Below, in pieces: positions 13,876-19,597 of a stretch of 19,597 nucleotides of DNA. The DNA is from Bacillota bacterium (GTDB taxonomy: Bacteria; Bacillota; Clostridia; Acetivibrionales; DSM-1351), in the NCBI GenBank assembly GCA_023390335.1, contig JAEWCZ010000056.1, positions 1-19,597 of the forward strand, written 5' to 3'. Made by a program: the position numbers and the translations under genes. The notes beneath the pieces were generated by a model. It had not been told where the DNA came from. It did no database searches and was given only the letters and a program-made list of their open reading frames with translations. Positions within the stretch are counted from its first letter, which is position 1. Every line of letters begins with the position of its first letter.

Positions 13876-16491
13876 TTACAATTGATAGATAATGGTTAGA
13901 ATGTTTGCCGCTTCATCATCGTTAAATATGATGTTAAAAGCCTTTTCCAGCGGTTTAAGCAATTTCAGAAGTTCTTTATACTGCTGATTGTATTTTTCGA
14001 TGATACTTTCGCGCCGGACATTTACCGGCGTAGACGCATGGCCGCAGATTTTATCAATACAGCACGCCATGTGAACAAAAAGTCCCACCTCGGAATCCAG
14101 CGAAAGCTTGCAAATTTTTTCGTTGATCTGGGAAATCACCTGTGGCAGCACCTTTTTCAGTTTTGCTGTTTTGATATGTTCGAACTGTTCCTCCAAATAG
14201 AGGTAAACTTCGTCATAGTTGACGGTGTGATTTTCTTCTCTGTTTACGCGGAGCAGAGCCGGCAATTTTTCTTTTTCCACACCGAGTACATCGCTGATCG
14301 GAAGGAATGGCAGGGCAAACAGTTTGGGGTCGTAGGTTCCGATAACGCGGTGGATGACACTGATATTCATAATTTTAACAAGCTCTTCCCGCAGCCGTTC
14401 CTTATCGGAAATGGCGAGCGGAATAATCTCCATATCTTCCACCTGGCCGTAACGCTCAAGATAATCTTTTATCGTTTTGGCGCCGCCCTCGCCTGTAGAG
14501 CACAGGGTGACAATCGTTCTGCGTGATTCTACAGTGTGGGTATCCAGGCCTCTCATGGCACTTTGGTAGACGGTGTCAATATTTTCGTCGACTGCCGCCT
14601 TCCGTGCAAGTTCAATGCCAATGGTTGTGATAGGAATGGATCGCTGCCGGATGACAATTCGCAATTCTTCCTCTATAGATAACAGCATCTCCTCGAGAAA
14701 AGAGTTATCGTAAACTACAATGACGCCTTTGCCCCGATGTATGGACGATATGTACTGTTTCAAGGAATCATAGACTTCCTCCGGCTTCTTTTCAAAAACG
14801 AGCTCAAACGCAAAGACATTGTCAAGCTGCGTGAGACTTGCAACTGTACTGGCGATAGAGTTGGCCACACCTTCCCCATAAAATGCGAACAGCACGACCG
14901 GTTTATTGACGGTATCTGCGGCCGGTATTCGATAGCAGATGAAAGTGGTCAGAAACACAATCTCGTCAAGAGGTAACTCCGTGCCAAACTCCTGTTTCAG
15001 CTTTGTGGCGAATTGCAGGCTGAGTGAATATTCGGCCCTAAAATTCTCGACGATCTCGGCAATCTGTTTCGGCGGAATCTTCTTATCAAACTCCGGGCGG
15101 TTTACCGCAGCGTTCAGATGCAAACATAAACCATAGAACACTGTGTTTGGGAAAATTCTCTCCAGTTTCAGTGAGGCTTCATCCAAAAAAGTCTCAACCA
15201 TGTGCATGATACGCTTGTCCACCAGCATGGACAGTTGCTCTTTGTTAACAATCTGCTTGGAAAGCTCATTTCGATAGGTTTGAAACATTGTTTCCACATC
15301 GGTGCTTAAAATCAGATTAACGTCATCGTCTTCCAACCCCCGGGCCGTCAGTTCCGCAGCCTTCTTTTCAAGCTTGTCGTACATATTTGTGTACGTCAGT
15401 TTTTCCCGATTGATGGCGCTCATTTCCATGTGAGCCTCGCTGAAGGAATAATCGTAATCCGAGGAGATCAGCTGCTCAATTTCTTCCCGGTGCGCCTTGT
15501 ATTTCAGAAAGCCTTTGCGCACATGGTGTCCGAAGTCCCCCACAAATAATTGGTAAGTATCAGCCGAACTATTATGCTCCCGCACATAGGCGTTGGCACA
15601 CCCAATTTTGATATCCCCCTTGAGCTGCAGGCAATTGGCTTCGCAGTCATACAGCAGCAGGCACCGCAGCAATTCGGCATCGACGCGCAGATTTTTTTTC
15701 AGGCGCGCGGATTCCAGCGTTAGAAAATTTCGGATAAGCTCCATCCGCTCCGACATGGGTCTTTCACTGAGCAAAGGAAGCTCAATGACGATGGGAAGGC
15801 TGGCAGAAAAATCGTCGCAGGCCACACGGTTTTTATTGTCGCATCCGACAATCACCATCGGGCTGTACTTTTCTTCTCCATTGCTCTGTATTGTTTCGTC
15901 AATATGAGAAATCAGTAAATTTCTTACCCTTGCGCTCAGCAAATGTGCGTTGTCGATATAGAGCACACCATGCCGTGCACCCGAGAAGAAACCTTTGTTG
16001 TCACCGTCGCCAAAGAGCTCGTCAATTGCCATCTGTTCATTCTCAGCATAATTTTTGCAATCAAAAACCACATACACGGCGTCCGGCAATAAAACACCGC
16101 TTTCCACCGCGAATTTGTGCATCAGCATTGCAAGAAACTTTTTACCAGTTCCATGGGCGCCGAGAAGCGCGGCAGGCAGGCTCTTCTGTGGATACAATAC
16201 GGCTGCCTTTGCCAATTGCACCGCGCGCTTCAGGCTCCCGTCATATCCAACCATATTGGAGAAGCATGTGTCTGAAGTATCGGAATTCTCCCCTTCTATG
16301 TAGTAAAGAACAGGCCTGCCGTTCGTCTTTTGGATTTTCCCCTCGACGATCAGCGTGCTGAGGATGCTGCTGACATTGGTACGCTGCATATTCAGAGCCA
16401 TGGCGATGTAATTGGTCGATACGCCGTTACTTGAGTCCCCAGTAAAGTACATCTGAACGAACTCAAAAATTCGTTCTTTGTTTGTTTGCAT
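13876..16491 (-). CDS. LevR-type PRD transcriptional regulator with degenerate AAA+ domain
   Basis: With the ATG at 16491 (AAGGGGG 9 nt upstream) the protein has 871 residues, the length of LevR-like activators. In order it shows a winged helix-turn-helix (about 1-65), an AAA+ region with Walker A G-A-H-G-T-G-K (111-117), G-F-F-S-G-A (167-172) and Walker B V-L-Y-I-D-N-A-H (176-183), PRD1 around H458 (L-C-L-H-L-N), an EIIA-Man-like segment (530-600), an EIIB-Gat-like segment with C664 in L-C-S-T-G-E-G, and PRD2 with H807. In functional sigma-54 activators Walker B ends in Asp-Glu and the loop reads G-A-F-T-G-A; here they are Asp-Asn and G-F-F-S-G-A. The EIIA-like His position holds Tyr538 (A-F-Y-G-E-G). 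It heads the operon it presumably controls. PRD phosphorylation by the PTS probably tunes it; sigma-54 dependence is doubtful. Confidence 0.88.
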   Translation of the reverse strand: MQTNKERIFEFVQMYFTGDSSNGVSTNYIAMALNMQRTNVSSILSTLIVEGKIQKTNGRPVLYYIEGENSDTSDTCFSNMVGYDGSLKRAVQLAKAAVLYPQKSLPAALLGAHGTGKKFLAMLMHKFAVESGVLLPDAVYVVFDCKNYAENEQMAIDELFGDGDNKGFFSGARHGVLYIDNAHLLSARVRNLLISHIDETIQSNGEEKYSPMVIVGCDNKNRVACDDFSASLPIVIELPLLSERPMSERMELIRNFLTLESARLKKNLRVDAELLRCLLLYDCEANCLQLKGDIKIGCANAYVREHNSSADTYQLFVGDFGHHVRKGFLKYKAHREEIEQLISSDYDYSFSEAHMEMSAINREKLTYTNMYDKLEKKAAELTARGLEDDDVNLILSTDVETMFQTYRNELSKQIVNKEQLSMLVDKRIMHMVETFLDEASLKLERIFPNTVFYGLCLHLNAAVNRPEFDKKIPPKQIAEIVENFRAEYSLSLQFATKLKQEFGTELPLDEIVFLTTFICYRIPAADTVNKPVVLFAFYGEGVANSIASTVASLTQLDNVFAFELVFEKKPEEVYDSLKQYISSIHRGKGVIVVYDNSFLEEMLLSIEEELRIVIRQRSIPITTIGIELARKAAVDENIDTVYQSAMRGLDTHTVESRRTIVTLCSTGEGGAKTIKDYLERYGQVEDMEIIPLAISDKERLREELVKIMNISVIHRVIGTYDPKLFALPFLPISDVLGVEKEKLPALLRVNREENHTVNYDEVYLYLEEQFEHIKTAKLKKVLPQVISQINEKICKLSLDSEVGLFVHMACCIDKICGHASTPVNVRRESIIEKYNQQYKELLKLLKPLEKAFNIIFNDDEAANILTIIYQL

Positions 16492-16516
16492 GACTGTAAG
16501 CCCCCTTTTTACGGAG

Positions 16517-16545
16517 ATTATACACTTCATACACCACCAATACAA
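16517..16545 (-). promoter_or_regulatory. Proximal sigma-A-type promoter of the PTS operon
   Basis: On the minus strand TTGTAT (16545-16540), a 17-nt spacer and TATAAT (16522-16517) lie about 25 bp before the regulator's ATG. It overlaps the distal promoter, whose -10 shares bases with its -35. Confidence 0.55.
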
Positions 16546-16570
16546 TATATTTTTTTAGTACAGATGTCAA
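16542..16570 (-). promoter_or_regulatory. Distal sigma-A-type promoter of the PTS operon
   Basis: On the minus strand a perfect TTGACA (16570-16565), a 17-nt spacer and TATTGT (16547-16542) form a strong candidate promoter for the regulator-led operon. No -24/-12 sigma-54 element (GGCAC-N5-TTGC) was seen near it. Confidence 0.65.
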
Positions 16571-16870
16571 ACCGTGTAGTGTATCTTAATCCCCTAATTA
16601 AATTAACACTAATATAACATTTTAAATATACTTTTGGCGATTAATTTATACATTTAGCGTAAATACACATTATATTTTTTGGCCTCAAAGCGGATGTGTA
16701 TGCGCTTCCGGGCACAAATTGCTATAGTGTATAGGCTTATTCTATTGCGAATACATTTATCTGAATTTTCCGTGCGATTAGCTGCGAGGTTTTCCAGCTA
16801 CGGCTTCTACCCACTGGAAAATCCAATGGCCAGTACGCTTCGCTTTCCGCTGCAACAATGGGATAGTTTA
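16571..16870. other. AT-rich upstream region without a recognised gene
   Basis: The first 110 bp are very AT-rich, typical of sequence upstream of a promoter. The rest has no recognised coding or RNA feature. A minus-strand open frame crossing the palindrome at 16871-16909 exists here, but it looks like fortuitous read-through. Confidence 0.5.
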
Positions 16871-16909
16871 AAACAGTTACCCCCCGGCAGAGCCGGGGGG
16901 TAACTGTTT
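16871..16909. repeat. Perfect 18-bp GC-rich palindrome abutting relaxase remnant
   Basis: AAACAGTTACCCCCCGGC (16871-16888) pairs perfectly with 16892-16909 around the loop AGA. On the minus strand the stem is followed by TTTTAAAC, when the outer A-T pairs are counted as the T-run, so it could act as an intrinsic terminator. It ends exactly where the recognisable relaxase sequence stops (16910). Confidence 0.85.
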
Positions 16910-17256
16910 CTGTGCCATCTGCTTGAGGTTGAACACCTTGGCCCAACGTTCGTAACCGACACCCTTTCCGGCACGGAGTTTGGCCTGAATATCTACCAAC
17001 AGATTGACCTTTTTATCCGGCACGGGCCGGATAATTTTTTGCACGGCTGATGTGCTTTTTCACTGGAAAGAACGCCCGAAGCTCCGCTTCACTGTAACCG
17101 CTGCCCAGCGTATCCAACCGGATAACCGCTTCTGATTTTTCCCGCGCAGGGCGGGAAATTTCCTTGGCTTGATTTCTATCCGGCGTCTCGCAAGAACTTC
17201 AGGAGCTCGTCAAAATCGGCGGGATTTTGGGCGAGGGGCGTATCAATCGGTATTCA
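16910..17256 (-). pseudogene. Relaxase/mobilization protein remnant, internal to C-terminal part
   Basis: Pieced together across frames on the minus strand, this stretch reads like the middle of a clostridial MobA/VirD2-type relaxase. The pieces are D-F-D-E-L-L-K-F-L-R-D-A-G, then E-I-K-x-x-K-F-x-A-L-R-G-K-N-Q-K-R, then R-L-D-T-L-G-S-G-Y-S-E-A-E-L-R-A-F-F, then P-D-K-K-V-N-L-L-V-D-I-Q-A-K-L and finally G-Y-E-R-W-A-K-V-F-N-L-K-Q-M-A-Q. At least three single-base frameshifts separate the pieces (near 17175, 17115 and 17030). The sequence ends abruptly at the palindrome. Intact relatives nick DNA at oriT for conjugation; this copy cannot be functional. It lies on the same strand as the N-terminal relaxase piece at 18692-18880. 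Confidence 0.75.
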
Positions 17257-17340
17257 GGATTCACATTATGTAGACACAATGCGAAATCCACAATCACTTT
17301 CGAGCTGCCAAGCAAATTGACGCCCTTCTATTTTAGAATG

Positions 17341-17814
17341 CTATTCACCTTTGTAATAATCTACATTATTTGAAGATTCAAAAATTGCATCCGGCTGACC
17401 ATCAACGATAAAGCCGATTTTCCTTGAGTGGGGATAAGACACAACATCTGCTGTAGCAGTGGTATCATAATCCAGATATATGAGCATCTCTGATTCAGAT
17501 GTGTTTAAAATTCGATGCGCGCCCTCTTTTCCCTGTGGAAAAACAATGACATCCCCTTTGGTAACTTCTTTGTCGCCGTCTGGAGTTTCAATTTTCCCAT
17601 TGCCATCTATGATATAAAAGACTTCTGTAATAGCCGCATGAAAATGATACGGATATGCCGACTTTTGTGGCGGGATCTCCATAAAGGCTATAGTACATTG
17701 ATTTTCTGCCTGATTAGAAACAATTAAATGTTTAAGAAATTCATAACTCTCATGCTTCTCGTGTTTAGTCGGAGTATTATCAATATTGGCTAGTATTACA
17801 TTTTTTACACTCAA
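17341..17814 (-). CDS. Cupin-domain protein
   Basis: This small cupin protein (157 residues from TTG 17814) has the metal-site pattern Y-P-Y-H57-F-H59-A-A-I-T-E64 with H100 in G-A-H-R-I-L, and the Gly-rich turn G-D-V-I-V-F-P-Q-G-K between. Small cupins of this type bind a metal and act as sugar or metabolite isomerases, dioxygenases or sensors; the function here is unknown. The frame stays open upstream to a GTG at 17946. That extension (about 44 residues) is a remnant of a nitroreductase gene, so the true start is more likely the TTG at 17814 (AGAAAGG 11 nt upstream) or a GTG at 17823. The start spacing is imperfect and the gene may have lost its original promoter. It points away from the HxlR gene. 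Confidence 0.7.
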   Translation of the reverse strand: MSVKNVILANIDNTPTKHEKHESYEFLKHLIVSNQAENQCTIAFMEIPPQKSAYPYHFHAAITEVFYIIDGNGKIETPDGDKEVTKGDVIVFPQGKEGAHRILNTSESEMLIYLDYDTTATADVVSYPHSRKIGFIVDGQPDAIFESSNNVDYYKGE

Positions 17815-17865
17815 ACTGCTCACAACCTTTCTGATAATGTTAATAGTTACAATATAATCGGTGAC

Positions 17866-18009
17866 CATGATGGCCGATTGCCTGTCCAACCCGTTGGCGG
17901 CATAGGTACCCGCCCGAGTGATATTGTTGATGATTTTCCTCGGCACGGAGTCGGGCTAGTATTTGCGGATACCTCTTCTTTTTTCCATTGCGTTCAGCAC
18001 TTCATTCAT
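17866..18009 (-). pseudogene. Nitroreductase N-terminal remnant
   Basis: From ATG 18009, with GGAGG 8 nt upstream, 48 codons read like the start of a nitroreductase: M-N-E-V-L-N-A-M-E-K-R-R-G-I-R-K-Y, a TAG stop at codon 18, then P-D-S-V-P-R-K-I-I-N-N-I-T-R-A-G-T-Y-A-A-N-G. The R-R-x-I-R-x-Y-x-P-x-x-V-P pattern is the FMN-binding start of that family. The rest of the enzyme (about 120 residues) is missing and the frame runs straight into the cupin gene. A single base change in a Lys codon (AAG to TAG) would explain the stop. Confidence 0.75.
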
Positions 18010-18087
18010 GTGTAAGACCTCCATGTTTATAGATTTTTCCTAATTCATATGCTTGCTGTGGACTTCTGTCAGACGTTGCATTGTGAA

Positions 18088-18116
18088 TTGCACTCTGCTG
18101 TCCTTTATTGTATAAT
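18088..18116 (+). promoter_or_regulatory. Promoter of the HxlR-type regulator gene
   Basis: TTGCAC (18088-18093), a 17-nt spacer and a perfect TATAAT (18111-18116) lie 62 bp before the regulator's ATG, which has AGAGGG 8 nt upstream (18165-18170). Confidence 0.65.
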
Positions 18117-18178
18117 AATACAAATTAACATACAAGCATGCACTTTATTGACGCATACTATCTTAGAGGGAAGTATAA

Positions 18179-18504
18179 ATGGAAAATTTAGATGGCTATA
18201 CAAAAATATCGGACACTTCATACGGTTACACACTAAGCATTATAGGCGGCAAATGGAAGATGATTATACTCTATCTGCTGTCTCATCATAAAGTGGTTCG
18301 CTATAATGAATTGCATAGAATGATTGGATCGATTACCTACAAAACACTGAGTGTTCAACTGAAAGAGATGGAAGCAGACGGTTGATTGTGCGCAAAGAAT
18401 ACCCACAGATACCGCCAAAGGTGGAATACACCCTTTCTACCAAAGGAGAATCCCTAATCCCGATTATGGATGCAATGTGCAAATGGGGACGTGAGCATCA
18501 ATAA
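18179..18504 (+). pseudogene. HxlR-family transcriptional regulator, frameshifted
   Basis: The first 68 codons encode a winged-helix HxlR domain: Y-T-L-S-I-I-G-G-K-W-K-M-I-I-L-Y-L-L, then R-Y-N-E-L-H-R-M-I-G-S-I-T-Y-K-T-L-S-V-Q-L-K-E-M-E-A-D-G. The frame then meets TGA at about 18383. One frame over, the protein carries on: L-I-V-R-K-E-Y, P-P-K-V-E-Y-T-L-S-T-K-G-E-S-L, and ends at TAA 18502-18504 after C-K-W-G-R-E-H-Q. A single missing base in GACGGTTGATT explains the break; the expected total is about 108 residues, normal for HxlR proteins. HxlR regulators often sense quinones, aldehydes or redox stress and lie next to nitroreductases, which fits the divergent remnant at 18009. It may be a true mutation or a sequencing error. 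Confidence 0.85.
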
Positions 18505-18535
18505 TGCCGATTAATATAAACAGCAAGCCGGAACG

Positions 18536-18880
18536 TTATCGCTCCGGCTTGTAGACTTTCGGCATGTTAATAAGGTCGCGGTAACAGTCATGTGGATGGT
18601 CAGGATGGCCTTTCGGCGCGGCGGGAGGCCGTTCCTCCCGCCTGTATTGCGGCTTCTGCACCGTTATCCGCTCGAAAAAGCTGTCGGTGAACGTGGCATA
18701 CTGCCGTTTGGAAAAAAGGAACTCGGCGTCGGCTGTCCGGCTGTCGCATTCATAGCCGGTGATGAGCCTGCCGTAATCCGTTTTCTCTGGGTTTTCCGCG
18801 TAATCAATAATATCGCTGATCGCCGTGCCAACGTTCCGGCCCTTGCCGGTATGCAGTAGCATCAGCCGCATCGTTGCCAT
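18536..18880 (-). pseudogene. Relaxase N-terminal remnant joined to an unknown tail
   Basis: From ATG 18880, with AGGAG 5 nt upstream, the first 63 codons match the N-terminus of clostridial MobA/VirD2-type relaxases: M-A-T-M-R-L-M-x-L-H-x-G-K-G, A-I-S-D-I-I-D-Y-A-E-N-P-E-K-T, then Y-E-C-D-S-R-T-A-D-A-E-F-L-F-S-K-R-Q-Y. The catalytic His region that follows in full-length proteins is missing. After about 18692 the frame continues for 51 codons with an unrelated Pro- and charge-rich tail (F-F-E-R-I-T-V-Q-K-P-Q-Y, ending M-P-K-V-Y-K-P-E-R) that I do not recognise. The frame also stays open upstream into a response-regulator fragment, but the ribosome site marks the original relaxase start. Confidence 0.75.
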
Positions 18881-18892
18881 AAACACTCCTAC

Positions 18893-19057
18893 ATTTCTCA
18901 ATCTGCTAATATGCGTTTTTATGGTATCTTCACTGCTGTCTGAATCAAATTCCCAGATATCATCAAGCAGCTGGTTTTTTGTAAAGATTTGCCCCGGATA
19001 GGAAAGTAATTTATAGAGCAATTCAAATTCTCTTTTCGGTAACTCTGTAACTTTCCC
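18893..19057 (-). pseudogene. Response-regulator DNA-binding domain fragment (OmpR/PhoB type)
   Basis: On the minus strand 55 codons encode most of a C-terminal winged-helix domain: L-P-K-R-E-F-E-L-L-Y-K-L-L-S-Y-P-G-Q-I-F-T-K-N-Q-L-L-D-D-I-W, then E-D-T-I-K-T-H-I-S-R-L-R-N. There is no receiver domain; upstream the frame stops at about 19058, where antisense transposase sequence begins. Downstream it runs in frame into the leader and start of the relaxase remnant. It is a truncated gene without its own start. Confidence 0.8.
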
Positions 19058-19178
19058 TCAGCAGAGTGCCAGATTGTGAAGAAGGCGGTGTATGTTGCCA
19101 TCGGCGTAAAGATGAATAGCGTGCGGGATGTTCTTGGCATGTGGGTCGAGAAAACGAGAGCGCCAAGTTTTGGCTTTA
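19058..19178 (+). pseudogene. IS256-family (mutator-type) transposase fragment
   Basis: A plus-strand stretch reads Q-I-V-K-K-A-V-Y-V-A-I-G-V, then V-R-D-V-L-G-M-W-V, and after a one-base frameshift near 19144 E-N-E-S-A-K-F-W-L. This is the conserved core segment of IS256-type DDE transposases (K-A-V-Y-x-x-I-G...L-G-x-W-x-G-x-x-E-S-A-K-F-W). Only about 35 residues remain, with no terminal repeats recognised. It lies between the response-regulator fragment and the AraC gene, and its end overlaps the AraC stop codon. Confidence 0.75.
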
Positions 19179-19597
19179 TTTTGCAATAACATTTTTGCGA
19201 TAATCATTGGGACCGATTCCGCTGTATTTTTTAAAAGTATGGTTGAAATAGCTTAAAGTTGCAAAGTTCAAAGCCTCTGCGATTTCAGCAATACTCTTAT
19301 CCGTATCACGCAGAAACTCTTCTGCCCTGCAGACACGCAGCTTATTCTGATGTTCGATAAAGCTATGTCCCAGTACCCTTGTAAATGTGCGGCAGAAGCA
19401 ATAATAACTCATACCTGCGAGCATTGCAGCATCCTTCATACTAAGCTTCGCTTCCGGATGCTCGGCCATAACTTTGAGCACAGATTCAATCTGCGTAATT
19501 TCAGAATTACTGCAGACATCGTCTTCACTGGAACAGGTGATAATCTCTTCGTCCAATAATAGCGAAAACAGGGTGATAATCAGTCCTTTCATGCGCC
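19176..19597 (-). CDS. AraC-family transcriptional regulator, C-terminal part (cut by window edge)
   Basis: The frame is open to the right edge and encodes at least 138 residues; an ATG at 19592 is probably an internal Met. The last 100 residues form an AraC DNA-binding domain: helix-turn-helix 1 in M-K-D-A-A-M-L-A-G-M-S-Y-Y-C-F-C-R-T-F, and helix-turn-helix 2 in I-A-E-I-A-E-A-L-N-F-A-T-L-S-Y-F-N-H-T-F-K-K-Y-S-G-I-G-P-N-D-Y-R. The stop at 19176-19178 overlaps an IS256-type fragment on the other strand, so the final residues may have been set by an insertion, though the domain appears complete. The N-terminal ligand domain lies outside the window. Confidence 0.85.
   Translation of the reverse strand, partial: RMKGLIITLFSLLLDEEIITCSSEDDVCSNSEITQIESVLKVMAEHPEAKLSMKDAAMLAGMSYYCFCRTFTRVLGHSFIEHQNKLRVCRAEEFLRDTDKSIAEIAEALNFATLSYFNHTFKKYSGIGPNDYRKNVIAK

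Noticed and set aside
16737..16946. Minus-strand 69-codon frame crossing the 18-bp palindrome
   Set aside because: It joins relaxase-remnant sequence read out of frame to the palindrome and AT-rich DNA, has no ribosome site, and matches no family I know.
17815..17946. GTG at 17946 as the start of the cupin protein
   Set aside because: No ribosome site lies there and the first ~28 residues continue a nitroreductase N-terminus; cupin homology begins about residue 45.
18525..18550. Hairpin AAGCCGGA...TCCGGCTT as a terminator for the HxlR gene
   Set aside because: The stem is only 8 bp before a mismatch, has no T-run, and lies partly within the end of the relaxase-tail frame. It is possible but not supported enough to list.
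1..19597. CRISPR arrays, tRNA or rRNA genes, phage structural genes
   Set aside because: No spaced direct-repeat array, cloverleaf-like tRNA or rRNA sequence was noticed on reading, and no phage structural motifs were found. A dedicated RNA scan was not possible.

Overview
The window looks like a chromosomal segment of a low-to-mid GC Gram-positive anaerobe of the Clostridia (Oscillospiraceae/Ruminococcaceae type). The basis is strong GGAGG-type ribosome sites before nearly every gene, Firmicutes-style PTS proteins with a LevR-type PRD regulator, AraC/PocR regulators, and relaxase remnants of the kind found in clostridial conjugative elements. This placement is inferred from gene style; there is no rRNA or marker gene here. 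Most genes are on the minus strand, so operons read from high to low coordinates.

Region 1 (1-6392) is a sugar catabolic locus. The left edge cuts an AraC-family regulator (1-296). A tight four-gene minus-strand operon follows in transcription order: fucose-isomerase-like sugar isomerase (5337-3907), FGGY kinase (3893-2409), DUF4432 mutarotase-like protein (2396-1404) and class II FbaA/KbaY-type aldolase (1400-567). A PocR-domain AraC regulator (5547-6392) is divergent from it, and the shared intergenic region carries two copies of a 9-nt word. The enzymes fit epimerisation, isomerisation, phosphorylation and aldol cleavage of a sugar to DHAP plus an aldehyde. The exact sugar is not evident and no transporter is encoded in the window.

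Region 2 (6393-7412) has no intact gene. It holds a strong hairpin, a broken minus-strand reading frame of unknown origin, a perfect 27-bp inverted repeat, and what looks like the C-terminal end of a tyrosine recombinase.

Region 3 (7413-16570) is a single minus-strand operon for a beta-glucoside PTS that is complete in itself: LevR-like regulator, IIA, IIB, IIC, GH1 6-phospho-beta-glucosidase, HPr, a Cof-type HAD hydrolase and Enzyme I. Two overlapping sigma-A-type promoters precede the regulator. Phosphate would pass from PEP to EI, HPr, IIA, IIB and the incoming disaccharide, whose phosphorylated form is hydrolysed by the GH1 enzyme. The regulator's AAA+ and EIIA-like domains have lost key residues.

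Region 4 (16571-19597) is a graveyard of mobile DNA. A C-terminal relaxase remnant with frameshifts abuts a perfect 18-bp palindrome. It is followed by a cupin gene whose reading frame is fused to a nitroreductase remnant, a frameshifted HxlR regulator, an N-terminal relaxase piece with its own start, a response-regulator DNA-binding-domain piece and an antisense IS256-type transposase piece. The right edge cuts a second AraC-family regulator.
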